A stretch of DNA of 64,000 nucleotides from JAZBPO01 sp963691775 (GCA_963691775.1 OY829369.1:1860001-1924000); one strand, 5' to 3'. Shown: positions 43,116 to 53,416, counted from the first letter of the stretch. The notes: a model not told the origin generated them from the sequence alone. A program made the numbers and translations.

Positions 43116-44125
43116 CCGCCTGCTCCGAGCAGTCGATCGACGATAGCGTCGACGCCGCCGCGCAGCGGATCGACCACGGGCAGGCCGGTCTCCTCCGCTG
43201 CGTCGGCGACTGCCTGCTCGAAGGCGGCGTCATCGAGCTTCGCAGTGTTCAGGCTGATTCCGGCGCAGCGGATGTCTGGACTCGTCACGCGTCCGCAGCG
43301 CTCGTGCAGATCGATGGCGTCCGTCAGCGACGGCAGGGCTTGATCGGGATAGCCGTCCACGTGCGCGCGGCTCGGGTCGTGGCAGAGCACGAACCAGTCT
43401 GGCTGGCTGCCGTGCAGGAGGCCCATGGACACCCCGGCGTAAGCCGGGTGGAAGAGCGAACCCTGCCCCTCGACCAAGTCCCAGTGATCGTCCGCAGCGG
43501 CGGGCGAGAGCTGCTCGGCTGCACCGGCGACGAAATCGGCGACAACCGCATCCAGAGGCACCCCTTCGCCGGCGATCAGCACCCCGGTCTGCCCCGTGGC
43601 GCGAAAGTCTGCCGCCACGCCCCGCGCCTGCAGTGCCCGGGTGAGCGCAAGCGCTGTGTATTTCTTGCCGAGGGCGCAGTCCGTCCCGACGGTGAGCACG
43701 CGGTGACCGCTGCGCGGCGCGCCCGTTCCGACCACGCGCGGTACGGGTGCGTGGCGGACGTCGAAGAGCGACCGATCACGCGCCCGCGCACGCTCGGCGA
43801 TCTCGGGGATGTCACCGAGGCGCTGATGCAGACCGCTGACGAGATCGAGACCCGCATCGAGCGCTTCGAGGAGCGCCGGTACCCAGGGCGCCGGAATCTG
43901 TCCGCCGAAGGGCGCAATGCCGATCAGCAGACCGCGCGCGCCCGCCTCGACAGCCTGCGCCGGAGACATCGAGGGCAGGCCCAGCGTGACCTCGCCATCG
44001 AGTGACCACTCACCGACCAGGCGCTCCGGGGCCCAGTCGCGAACGCCGAAAGCCGTCTTCGCATCCAGCGGATCGGTGACGTCACCGAGAAATGCGATCC
44101 AGGGGGTCGGTAGCTTCACGCGCAT
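43112..44125 (-). CDS. dgcN: DgcN family (DUF1611) D-glutamate N-acetyltransferase
   Basis: A 337-residue DUF1611 protein. It has an N-terminal domain (TPWIAFLGDVTDPLDAKTAFGV, WAPERLVGEWSL) and a C-terminal P-loop-type domain (RVLTVGTDCALGKKYTALALTRAL), then DFVAGAAEQL and LVEGQGSLFHPAYAGVSMGLLHGSQPD. In the studied system DgcN N-acetylates D-glutamate before DgcA racemises it. ATG overlaps: its TGA and dgcA's ATG share 4 nt (GATGA type), so the two are one operon. ATG 44125 is preferred over the longer frame. Confidence 0.82.
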   Translation of the reverse strand: MRVKLPTPWIAFLGDVTDPLDAKTAFGVRDWAPERLVGEWSLDGEVTLGLPSMSPAQAVEAGARGLLIGIAPFGGQIPAPWVPALLEALDAGLDLVSGLHQRLGDIPEIAERARARDRSLFDVRHAPVPRVVGTGAPRSGHRVLTVGTDCALGKKYTALALTRALQARGVAADFRATGQTGVLIAGEGVPLDAVVADFVAGAAEQLSPAAADDHWDLVEGQGSLFHPAYAGVSMGLLHGSQPDWFVLCHDPSRAHVDGYPDQALPSLTDAIDLHERCGRVTSPDIRCAGISLNTAKLDDAAFEQAVADAAEETGLPVVDPLRGGVDAIVDRLLGAGG

Positions 44126-44209
44126 GCTCCATCCGTTCGCGCCACTGTGCCCGAGGCGCCCCATCGCGGGCTAGGATGCAGGCAGCTCGACTCTGACGCG
44201 GAGATCCGC

Positions 44210-45331
44210 ATGTTCCAACGTTCGACACTCACATTCCTGACTCTGTGGGCACTGGCGCCGATCGCCACTGCTGACGAAGGCGCTCGCTCGCCTGCGGAAG
44301 CGATCAACGGCGTATTTGCTGACCTCGTCGGACAGCAAGGACCGGGCTGCGCGGTCGGCGTCGCGGAAGGTGCGAATCTCATCCATGCGGCCGGCTACGG
44401 CTATGCCGACCTGGAGTACGACATCCCCCTCGACGCCGATTCCGTGTTCCGCATGGCGTCCGTGTCCAAGCAGTTCACGGCGATCGCCGTCGCCCTTGCG
44501 GCGGAGGACGGATTGATCGATCTCGACGCAGGCATCGGCACCTATCTGCCGGAACTGCACGAGAGCGTTCAGAGCGCGACCGTCCGCCAGGTGATCGGCC
44601 ACGTCGGCGGCCTGCCGGACTACGAAAGCCAGGAGCTCAACGACGTGCTCAAGGACGCCATGGGCAATCCATTCAACTTCGGCGCGGAGGACCATCTCAG
44701 CACCGAGGAGTTCTTCGAGGTCACGCAGTCCGTTAAACAAAAGCACGTGCCGGGTACGGTCTACGAGTACAGCAACATCGGCTACTTCTGGCTGGGGCAG
44801 ATTGTCGAGCGGGCAACCGGAGAGCGCCTGCGCGACTTCGCAGCGCGCCGCATCTTCGGACCCGCCGGCATGACCTCGAGCCAGTTCAACGACGACACCC
44901 GGCGCGTCGTGCCGCGACGCGCGGGCGGCTACGGCCGCCGCGGCGAAGATCAACCCTGGCTGATCTACGAGACAAACCTCGACTGGGTCGGCGAGGGCGG
45001 GGTGTACACCTCCGTTAATGACTTCGCGCAGTGGAACGAACAGTTCCGCAATCCGACGCTCGGCGCGGAGCCTGCGGCGCTCCGCGCGATGCTGAACCGG
45101 CCGGCGTCCGACGTGCTCGACGAAGACGGCGAAGGCTACGGCTTCGGCCTCGCATCCGGTACGGACGCCAACGGACGCGCCTTCATCGCGCACAGCGGCG
45201 GATGGGTCGCCTTCCGGACCTATTTCAAGCGCTTCCCGGACGAGGACCTGGCGTACTGGGTGTTCTGCAATCGGCCGGACGGGAATCCGGCCGGGCGCGG
45301 CGCAGCGCTCGAGGCCGTGCTCCTGCCCTGA
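44210..45331 (+). CDS. Exported serine hydrolase, beta-lactamase/D-aminopeptidase-like
   Basis: A 373-residue class C beta-lactamase-fold enzyme with a signal peptide (MFQRSTLTFLTLWALAPIATA). Active-site motifs: MASVSKQFT (SxxK, Ser84/Lys87), YEYSNIGYFWLG (Tyr-x-Asn) and FIAHSGGWVAF (HSG, the KTG equivalent). The family includes D-aminopeptidases, esterases and beta-lactamases. Its location, divergent from dgcN-dgcA, makes release of D-amino acids from peptides or wall fragments an attractive guess, but nothing in the sequence settles it. Confidence 0.82.
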   Translation: MFQRSTLTFLTLWALAPIATADEGARSPAEAINGVFADLVGQQGPGCAVGVAEGANLIHAAGYGYADLEYDIPLDADSVFRMASVSKQFTAIAVALAAEDGLIDLDAGIGTYLPELHESVQSATVRQVIGHVGGLPDYESQELNDVLKDAMGNPFNFGAEDHLSTEEFFEVTQSVKQKHVPGTVYEYSNIGYFWLGQIVERATGERLRDFAARRIFGPAGMTSSQFNDDTRRVVPRRAGGYGRRGEDQPWLIYETNLDWVGEGGVYTSVNDFAQWNEQFRNPTLGAEPAALRAMLNRPASDVLDEDGEGYGFGLASGTDANGRAFIAHSGGWVAFRTYFKRFPDEDLAYWVFCNRPDGNPAGRGAALEAVLLP

Positions 45332-45337
45332 AGCCAC

Positions 45338-45363
45338 GACCTCCGCGCACGCGCGCGGAGGTC
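45338..45363. terminator. Strong hairpin between convergent genes
   Basis: An 11-bp perfect stem, GACCTCCGCGC (45338-45348) with GCGCGGAGGTC (45353-45363), around loop ACGC, sits between the serine hydrolase and the selenocysteine peroxiredoxin, whose transcripts converge. There is no T-run, so it may be a bidirectional attenuator or RNA-stability structure instead of a classic terminator. Confidence 0.55.
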
Positions 45364-45373
45364 ATGACACTGC

Positions 45374-45895
45374 TCAATCGCCCGCGGCGGGCGCGCCGAG
45401 CTCTTCGAGGTTAGAGACGAGCTGCTCACCTGCGGAGCGCACGTTCACGCTCTTGTCGATGCGCTCGATGACACCTTCCTCGTCAATGTAGAAGGTCCAG
45501 CGACGAGCGAAGCCGCCCCGCTCGCCGACGCCGTAGGCCTCCGCCATGGCGCCCTCCTCGTCTGCGAGGATCGGGAAGGTCGCACCGTTCTTTTCAGCGA
45601 AGCCGGTGTTGTCCTCGATCGAGTCCGTGCTCGCCATGAAGTAGGCGACGTCGAAGTTCCGGATCTGCTTGTCACTGTCACGCAGCGACTTGCACTCCAG
45701 GGTTCAGCCTCCGGTGAAGGCCTTGGGGAAGAAGGCGATCACCACGTACTGGCCGCGGTAATCGGACAGCGTGTGTTCGGCGCCGTCGGAGCCCGGCAAC
45801 GTGAAGTCCGGCGCGGGATCGCCGACCTCCGGCGCTGCGAAGGCTGCGCTCGCCAGCAGCATCGCTGCCGCGAACATGCCTGTGCGTCTGAGCAT
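45374..45895 (-). CDS. Exported peroxiredoxin selenoprotein with in-frame UGA (Sec64)
   Basis: One 174-codon gene read across an in-frame TGA at 45704-45706. The signal peptide is MLRRTGMFAAAMLLASAAFA; then APEVGDPAPDFTLPG and YVVIAFFPKAFTGG, then the TGA, then TLECKSLRDSDKQIRNFDVAYFMASTDSIEDNTGFAEKNGATFPILAD in the same frame. The TGA sits exactly where peroxiredoxins carry the peroxidatic Cys (FTGGC-T), giving U64-T65 with a nearby Cys68 that may resolve the selenenic acid. It would reduce peroxides in the periplasm. The TGA is the only interruption in the frame, and both sides show full conservation, so decay is unlikely. A small stem-loop follows at 45677-45689. Confidence 0.88.
45677..45689 (-). 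promoter_or_regulatory. Candidate SECIS element of the peroxiredoxin gene
   Basis: On the coding strand GTCGC pairs with GTGAC (one G-U pair) around a TGC loop with G in second position; the loop starts 20 nt after the TGA, inside the accepted bacterial range. An alternative, longer stem (GTGCA with TGCGT, loop AGTCGC) can form but puts its loop 14 nt away. Weaker than the one in the GrdB-like gene. Confidence 0.5.
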
Positions 45896-46081
45896 GGGAG
45901 CACTCCAGATAATGCCCGTGGGGGGTCACTGATCATGCGCGGGGCGCCGTCGAGGCGCCAGCGCGCGCTAACCTCAGCGCAAGATTCTGCATTGGCCTCT
46001 GCCGCGTGGTCGGCAAGCGATCCGCGCCAGCGCCGAAACGGCCTTCAGCAGTGCAGACGAGATCGCCCGAGGCACTCGATA

Positions 46082-46158
46082 TGGTGGGCCTGGCAGGACT
46101 TGAACCCGCGACCTAAGGATTATGAGTCCCCTGCTCTAACCAACTGAGCTACAGGCCC
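46082..46158 (-). tRNA. tRNA with CAT anticodon (tRNA-Met or tRNA-Ile2)
   Basis: A complete 77-nt cloverleaf on the minus strand. Acceptor GGGCCTG pairs with CAGGCCC, followed by discriminator A and an encoded CCA; D-arm contains AGCTCAGTTGGTTAGAGC, the anticodon loop CTCATAA, and the T-arm GGTTCAAGTCC. CAT is read as methionine, but tRNA-Ile2 (lysidine-modified C34) has the same anticodon and a very similar GGGGA anticodon stem, so the identity is open. Confidence 0.93.
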
Positions 46159-46256
46159 GCTGCGCAAGTATAACGGCCGCGGTGGGAAAACATGCCGGTA
46201 CCGTCTGCGCTTTGTTGTCGATGCCCTAGACTGTCGCCGACAGGAGGGCGCCAACC

Positions 46257-47033
46257 ATGCACGATCGCTACTTTCCGATCTCAGGCACCATCAATCTTCG
46301 AGACTTCGGCGGCTACGCAACGCACGAGGGGCGCCGCGTTCAGCGCGGTCGCCTGTTTCGCTCCGGGCATATGGCCGACATGAACGATCATGGCCTGGCC
46401 GAGTTCGCCGGACTGAACATCGAGACTATCTGTGATCTGCGCCGACCCGAAGAGCGCGCCCAGGAACCCACGCCGGTCCCGATGGCACACGCACGCCGGG
46501 TGGAGATCGAGATCGACCCGGGATCGGCGATCGCCATGCGCGCTGCCCTCGCCGACGCCGACCTGCGCATCGAGGACCGCATCAGCTACATGATCGAGAT
46601 CAATCGGGAGCTCGCCCGCGATCACGCCGAGGACTACGCGCGCATGTTCGAGGCACTGATGTCGACCGATCGCGGCTTCCTCGTGCACTGCGCCGCCGGC
46701 AAGGACCGAACGGGCTTCGGTTGCGCGCTGATCCTGCACGCCCTCGGCGTCGACAAGGGAACGATCGTCGACGACTACCTGGCAACCAACAACCACGTCG
46801 ACATCGAGGGTCACGTCATCCCGCGTCTGCAGAAGTGGTACGGCCCCGATCGCCCGCTGCCGGACCACGACACGATCATGGCCCTCGCCGGCGTTCGGCC
46901 GGAGTACCTGAATGCCGCCCTTGCAGTCGTGGAGGAAGAATTCGACGGCATGGATGCCTACCTCGAACGTACCGTAGGCCTCGACGACACCGCCAAGCAC
47001 ACCCTCCGCCAACGCCTCACCCCCCCAACCTGA
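46257..47033 (+). CDS. Tyrosine/serine protein phosphatase family protein
   Basis: A 258-residue cytoplasmic phosphatase of the Y_phosphatase3 type. The signature is FLVHCAAGKDRTGFGCALIL (Cys145, Arg151: CX5R), with the substrate-loop start FRSGHMADM and LRRPEER upstream. The start MHDRYFPISGTINLRDFGGY is typical. The stop codon is part of a 25-bp inverted repeat that continues downstream. Substrate could be a phosphoprotein or a phosphoinositide-like molecule. Confidence 0.87.
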   Translation: MHDRYFPISGTINLRDFGGYATHEGRRVQRGRLFRSGHMADMNDHGLAEFAGLNIETICDLRRPEERAQEPTPVPMAHARRVEIEIDPGSAIAMRAALADADLRIEDRISYMIEINRELARDHAEDYARMFEALMSTDRGFLVHCAAGKDRTGFGCALILHALGVDKGTIVDDYLATNNHVDIEGHVIPRLQKWYGPDRPLPDHDTIMALAGVRPEYLNAALAVVEEEFDGMDAYLERTVGLDDTAKHTLRQRLTPPT

Positions 47034-47101
47034 ACAAAGGGGTCAGACCCCCTCGTTCAGGTTCGAAGCTGAATATGGGGTCTGACCCCTTTGTTCAGGT
47101 T
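47027..47101. repeat. 25-bp inverted repeat (REP-like or bidirectional terminator)
   Basis: The arm at 47027-47051 and the arm at 47077-47101 are perfect reverse complements (25 of 25), with a 25-nt spacer that itself can pair (TTCAG with CTGAA). Each arm also contains a palindrome GGGGTCAGACCCC. The left arm includes the stop codon of the phosphatase gene. It sits between convergent genes. GGGGTCAGACCCC palindromes recur as REP-type elements in many bacterial genomes; here it may end transcription from both sides. Confidence 0.85.
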
Positions 47102-47158
47102 CGGGGAATCGGGAACGAGAAGGGCGCCCTTCTCGATCGTGCGGGTGCTGCGCGCGGC

Positions 47159-48970
<1,812 letters not shown>

Positions 48971-49114
48971 GGTGCTCCTCGATCGGCCCCCTGTAGAGGC
49001 GCGCCAGTCACCGCGCGGGGCGGGCCGGCTCTTGTGTGTCGGGTAAGGGTTCTGTCCGTTCGATGAACGGCAGCCGCCCAGTATAACGCTAGCTGGGGAT
49101 TCCTCCCACCCCAT

Positions 49115-51034
49115 TCAACTCGCGGTCGTCGGATCAGGCCCCGCGCCTGCAGGGCGGTCGAGCCCCGCTTCTGCTCTCTTGAGGGCCAGATGCTCCGCAA
49201 TTTCTACGTCTGTCGCCTGACCTGCGCGGATGCGGTCCATAAGAGCCTTGCGGCGGCTCGCAACGGCTTCAGCCTCGATCCGCACCACCGCCTCTTCGAA
49301 CTCGCCTCGCATCGCCTCTTCGCCGAGCATGATTTCGGCCTCGGCCAGGCGCAGCAGCTCGCCGTGCAGCGGGGCGCCCGTGTGCTCGGCAATAAGCGCC
49401 GCTGTCGACAGCTCCGGCGCTTCGATCAGACGGCCGATCAATGCCCGAAGCACGGCGCAGGCCTCATCTTCCGTCGCCAGCAGGCGGTGCACGCGGCCCT
49501 CAGGCAGCGCTGCCAGCAGCGTGGGCCAGCGCAGCAACAGCATCGCAGCCGTGTCCTCCTTGGACCGTCGTACCCGTGGGCCGTTCCGCATGGAGGGTCG
49601 GCTCGCCCGCAGCGGGGGGCGATCGAGCAGCTCGTCGGGCACGAGATCTGGCGGCGGCATGTCCTCGTAATCCGCAAGCGGCGCCGCAGGCTCAAGCCCT
49701 GCGAACGCATCCGGCGGCGGATCACTTCGCTTCGGGGCGCGGGCCCGCAGGATGCCGTCGAGCTCACTCGGAGGAATGTGCGTGAGTTCCGCGAGGCGCG
49801 AGCGCATGAGGGTGCGGATGACGGGCCCAGGGATGCGGTCGATGAGCGGTAGAGCGCGATCCGCGAGCCGAGAGCGGCCGTCCAGCACCGTCGTGTCGAG
49901 ATCCTTGCCGAGCGCCTCGAACAGATACTCTGAAAGCGGCTGCGCCTGCGCGATACGGGCTCGGAATGCAGCTGGCCCCTCCTTACGCACGAGGGTGTCC
50001 GGGTCCTCACCGTCGGGCAGGAACAGCAGCCGAATGGACACGCCGTCCTCGAGTACGGACAGCGCCGTATTCACGGCCTTCCAGGCCGCCCGCAGGCCTG
50101 CCTTGTCGCCGTCAAAGCAGAACACGACCTCCGGCGCAACGCCGAAGAGCTTCTTCAGATGATCCTCGGTCGCGGCCGTGCCGAGCGCCGCGCACACTTC
50201 CGGGATGCCGGCCTGCGCAAGACCCACGACGTCCATGTAGCCCTCCACAAGCAGCACGCGCTCAGGGTCGCGCACCGCCTTGCGGCACTCATAAAGCCCG
50301 TACAGCTCCCGCCCCTTGTGGAACAGCGGGGTCTCCGGCGAGTTCAGGTACTTCGGTTTCTCGTCGCCCAGCACTCGTCCGCCAAAGGCGATCGTGCGCC
50401 CGCGACGATCGCGGATCGGGAAGATGATCCGATCACGGAAGCCGTCATAGGGCGCTCGCCCTTTATCCGAGACCTTGAGCAGACCGGACTCCAGCAGCAG
50501 CTTCTGCAGTGACTCCCCGCCGCCGAGCGCTTCGTGGAGGTTCTGGTAGCCCGGCGGCGCATAGCCGATGCCGAACGTGCGCGCGGTCTCACCGTCCAGG
50601 CCGCGACGCTTCAGATAGTCAACGGCCCGATCCGAGTCGGCGTGGCGCCGGAGCTGCTGACGATACCAGCGGTCCGCACGGTCAACGACGTCGAGCAGTT
50701 TCGAGCGCCGATCGTCCCGCGGCGACTTCGCGCTCGCCTCCTCGGGAATCTCCATGCCCACCATCGCTGCGAGGGTCTCGACCGCCTCGCGGAATTCCAT
50801 GCGGTCGTGCTCCATAAGGAAGCGCAGCGCGGTACCGTTCGCCCCGCACCCGAAGCAGTGGTAGAAGCCCTTCTCCGGAATGACGTGGAACGATGGCGTC
50901 TTCTCGCCATGAAACGGGCACAGGCCCTTGAATTCCCTGCCGGCTTTCTTCAATTCCACACGCGCGCCGATGAGCTCCGCTATATCCACGCGGTCGTTCA
51001 GATCGTCGATGAAACTGTCCGGGATGCGCCCCAT
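49115..51034 (-). CDS. dnaG: DNA primase
   Basis: A 639-residue primase that lays RNA primers for replication. The N-terminal zinc finger (Cys39-Pro-Phe-His42 ... HCFGCG) is of the CHC2 kind, followed by the catalytic TOPRIM domain (LLVEGYMDVVGL, CFDGDKAG) and a C-terminal helicase-binding domain. The start ATG 51034 fits the family start MGRIPDSFIDDLNDRVDI. Part of the rpsU-yqeY-dnaG-rpoD order. Confidence 0.97.
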   Translation of the reverse strand: MGRIPDSFIDDLNDRVDIAELIGARVELKKAGREFKGLCPFHGEKTPSFHVIPEKGFYHCFGCGANGTALRFLMEHDRMEFREAVETLAAMVGMEIPEEASAKSPRDDRRSKLLDVVDRADRWYRQQLRRHADSDRAVDYLKRRGLDGETARTFGIGYAPPGYQNLHEALGGGESLQKLLLESGLLKVSDKGRAPYDGFRDRIIFPIRDRRGRTIAFGGRVLGDEKPKYLNSPETPLFHKGRELYGLYECRKAVRDPERVLLVEGYMDVVGLAQAGIPEVCAALGTAATEDHLKKLFGVAPEVVFCFDGDKAGLRAAWKAVNTALSVLEDGVSIRLLFLPDGEDPDTLVRKEGPAAFRARIAQAQPLSEYLFEALGKDLDTTVLDGRSRLADRALPLIDRIPGPVIRTLMRSRLAELTHIPPSELDGILRARAPKRSDPPPDAFAGLEPAAPLADYEDMPPPDLVPDELLDRPPLRASRPSMRNGPRVRRSKEDTAAMLLLRWPTLLAALPEGRVHRLLATEDEACAVLRALIGRLIEAPELSTAALIAEHTGAPLHGELLRLAEAEIMLGEEAMRGEFEEAVVRIEAEAVASRRKALMDRIRAGQATDVEIAEHLALKRAEAGLDRPAGAGPDPTTAS

Positions 51035-51129
51035 GGCTCGCTCCGGAAGACGTCGTGGGAGGGTCGGCGAGCATAGCACCGGCTGCCTGATGCTCAGCGA
51101 GACCGATCGCCTCGCAGGACAAGCCTGGC

Positions 51130-51579
51130 TCAGGCGCCGAGGCGCCCCTTCACGCGGCCACTGACTGCGCCCATGTCCGCGCGGCCCTGAAGCTCGGGCT
51201 TGAGCATGCTCATGACCTTGCCCATGTCCCGCATGGACTCGGCACCGCTGGCGGCGATTGCAGCATCGATGGCCGCATCGATCTCTGCCTCGGACAGGGC
51301 TGCGGGCATGAAATCGCGAATCACGACCATCTCAGCCGCTTCCTGATCCGCGAGATCCGCACGATCGGCGGCGCGGTACTGCGCTTCGGAATCGGTGCGC
51401 TGCTTCAACATCTTGTCGAGGATGGCGAGCACGCGCGCATCATCGAGCTCGATCCGCTCATCGACCTCGACGCGCTTGAACTCCGCCGTTACCAGTCGCA
51501 GGGTCGCAAGGCGTGCCTTGTCACGGGCCCGCATTGCGTCTTTGACGGCACTCTCGATCGTGGTCTTGAGTTCGCTCAT
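51130..51579 (-). CDS. yqeY: GatB/YqeY domain protein
   Basis: A 149-residue YqeY protein, the C-terminal domain of GatB alone. It starts LKTTIESAVKDAMRARDKARLATLRLVTAEFKRVEVDER and ends DMGKVMSMLKPELQGRADMGAVSGRVKGRL, both family-typical. It may bind tRNA; role unclear. It lies between rpsU and dnaG, all on the minus strand. Confidence 0.93.
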   Translation of the reverse strand: MSELKTTIESAVKDAMRARDKARLATLRLVTAEFKRVEVDERIELDDARVLAILDKMLKQRTDSEAQYRAADRADLADQEAAEMVVIRDFMPAALSEAEIDAAIDAAIAASGAESMRDMGKVMSMLKPELQGRADMGAVSGRVKGRLGA

Positions 51580-51708
51580 AGCTGCAACTCCGAATGCGGG
51601 GCACGAAATAGAGCATGCCGCCGCGGGACACCGCAGCGGCAGGGTACGTCAGACGGAAATGACGGCCGACCACGCAGCCCGCCGTAGCGGGCTCGCCCGG
51701 CCGGCGGA

Positions 51709-51924
51709 TCAGTAGTTGCGCTCGAGCTTCTTGGCTTCGCGCTGAAGCTTCTTGAGGTGGCGCTTCACTGCCGCCGCCTGCTTGCGCTTACGCACAGCGG
51801 TCGGCTTCTCGTAATACTCGCGGCGACGAACCTCTGAGAGCACGCCTGCTTTTTCACAGGAGCGCTTGAAGCGTCGCAGTGCGACGTCGAAGGGTTCGTT
51901 CTCTTTGACCTTGACCTGCGGCAT
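51709..51924 (-). CDS. rpsU: 30S ribosomal protein S21
   Basis: A 71-residue basic protein matching S21 end to end (MPQVKVKENEPFDVALRRFKRSCEKAGVLSEVRRREYYEKPTAVRKRK). It helps base-pairing of 16S rRNA with mRNA leaders. First gene of the rpsU-yqeY-dnaG-rpoD cluster, divergent from tsaD across 113 nt. Confidence 0.97.
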   Translation of the reverse strand: MPQVKVKENEPFDVALRRFKRSCEKAGVLSEVRRREYYEKPTAVRKRKQAAAVKRHLKKLQREAKKLERNY

Positions 51925-52037
51925 GAATACTCGGGTGCCTGCTGTTTCGAGGGGCGCGAAGTCTAGCCCGGCCCTCCCGGCAATGCAAAGCCCTCAGTGC
52001 TATGCTCCGCGGCCCCTCCGGCCCCGGACTACACGCC

Positions 52038-53069
52038 ATGCGCGTGCTCGGCATCGAAACCTCCTGCGACGAAACAGGCGTAGCCCTTTTCGACACCCAG
52101 CGGGGGCTGCTCGCCCAGCGTCTGCACAGTCAGATCGATCTGCATGCGGCCTATGGCGGAGTGGTGCCGGAGCTTGCCTCCCGTGACCACATCCGACGCC
52201 TGCTGCCCCTGATCGACGAATGCCTGGCGGATGCCGGCATCACACGGACGGACCTCGACGGCGTCGCCTTCACGGCCGGCCCGGGACTCATGGGTGCGCT
52301 CATGGTCGGCGCTCTGCTCGGCCGCACCATTGCCTTTGCCCTCGACATCCCGGCAATCGGGGTGCATCACATGGAAGGCCATCTTCTTGCCCCCATGCTG
52401 GAAGATGCGCCGCCGGACTTCCCCTTCGTCGCCCTGCTCGTCTCCGGTGGCCACACGCAGCTCGTGGACGTTGCCGGCGTGGGCGACTACACGCTCATGG
52501 GCGCGTCCCTCGACGACGCCGCCGGCGAAGCCTTCGACAAGACCGCAAAGCTGCTCGGCCTGCCCTACCCGGGCGGCCCCGCCCTGGCCAGGATTGCCGA
52601 AGACGGCGACCCGACCCGCTTCAGCTTCCCTAGGCCCATGACCGATCGACCCGGCCTCGACTTCAGCTTCTCGGGCCTGAAGACCCGCGTGCTTACCGAG
52701 GTCCGGCGCCAGGAGGCCGGCGATGGTATCGACAAGGCCATGCGCGCCGATATTGCGCGCGCCTTCGAGGAGGCCGTTGTCGACACTCTCGTCATCAAGT
52801 GCCAGCGCGCGCTCGAAGCGGCCGCTCGCAACCGCCTCGTGATCGCCGGTGGCGTGTCCGCAAACAAGCGCCTGCGTGAGCGTCTGCAGCACGCGCTCGC
52901 GGAACGCGGCGCCCGCGTCTTTTATGCCCGACCGGAGTTCTGCACCGACAACGGCGCGATGATCGCGTACGCCGGCGCGCTTCGCCTCGCAGCCGGCCTC
53001 GAGGACTCCCTTTCAGTCCAGGCGCGGCCACGCTGGCCCATGGACACGCTCCCGGAGATCGCCTCTTGA
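52038..53069 (+). CDS. tsaD: tRNA N6-adenosine threonylcarbamoyltransferase
   Basis: A 343-residue enzyme that forms t6A37 in tRNAs reading ANN codons. Signatures: MRVLGIETSCDETGVALFD, the metal site IGVHHMEGHLLAP, LVSGGHTQLVDVAGVGDYTLMGASLDDAAGEAFDK and DFSFSGLKT. ATG 52038 is chosen over a 36-nt longer frame, since MRVLGIETSCDET is the universal start. folB follows with a 4-nt overlap. Confidence 0.96.
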   Translation: MRVLGIETSCDETGVALFDTQRGLLAQRLHSQIDLHAAYGGVVPELASRDHIRRLLPLIDECLADAGITRTDLDGVAFTAGPGLMGALMVGALLGRTIAFALDIPAIGVHHMEGHLLAPMLEDAPPDFPFVALLVSGGHTQLVDVAGVGDYTLMGASLDDAAGEAFDKTAKLLGLPYPGGPALARIAEDGDPTRFSFPRPMTDRPGLDFSFSGLKTRVLTEVRRQEAGDGIDKAMRADIARAFEEAVVDTLVIKCQRALEAAARNRLVIAGGVSANKRLRERLQHALAERGARVFYARPEFCTDNGAMIAYAGALRLAAGLEDSLSVQARPRWPMDTLPEIAS

Positions 53070-53413
53070 ACGACCGCATCGAACTTCGGCGCCTGCAGAT
53101 CGACACGGTAATCGGCGTCTACGAGTGGGAACGCGGCGTCCGTCAGCGGCTCTATCTAGATCTCGATCTGCCCACGGACGCCGCCGTCGCAATCGAAGAC
53201 CTTGCGAAGACCGTCGACTACGACGCTGTTTCCAAGCACGTTCGCGCCTTCGCGGCCGCAGCCCGCCACGAACTCATAGAGACCTTTGCCGACACGCTCG
53301 CGCGGGATCTGCTTGTTACGTTCGGGCTGCCATGGATCGAGCTGGTCATCGCCAAGCCCGGCGCCGTGGCAGATTGCGCCGACGTACGTCTGTGCATCCG
53401 CCGGGACGCCTGA
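53066..53413 (+). CDS. folB: Dihydroneopterin aldolase
   Basis: A 115-residue enzyme of folate synthesis. It starts DRIELRRLQIDTVIGVYEWERGVRQRLYLDLDLPTDA and has DYDAVSKHVRAF and HELIETFADTLARDLL with the catalytic Glu region; ELVIAKPGAV carries the conserved Lys. TTG 53066 overlaps the stop of tsaD (TTGA), so translation is probably coupled. folK is not in this window. Confidence 0.92.
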   Translation: MNDRIELRRLQIDTVIGVYEWERGVRQRLYLDLDLPTDAAVAIEDLAKTVDYDAVSKHVRAFAAAARHELIETFADTLARDLLVTFGLPWIELVIAKPGAVADCADVRLCIRRDA

Positions 53414-53416
53414 ACT

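Noticed and set aside
45374..45895. Treating the peroxiredoxin as a pseudogene with a nonsense mutation
   Set aside because: The only stop lies exactly on the catalytic Cys codon position, while everything before and after is well preserved. Decay would not target that codon.
45773..46147. Plus-strand frame ending WQDLNPRPKDYESPALTN
   Set aside because: Its end is the antisense of the tRNA gene, a well-known false protein; the rest is the shadow of the peroxiredoxin gene.
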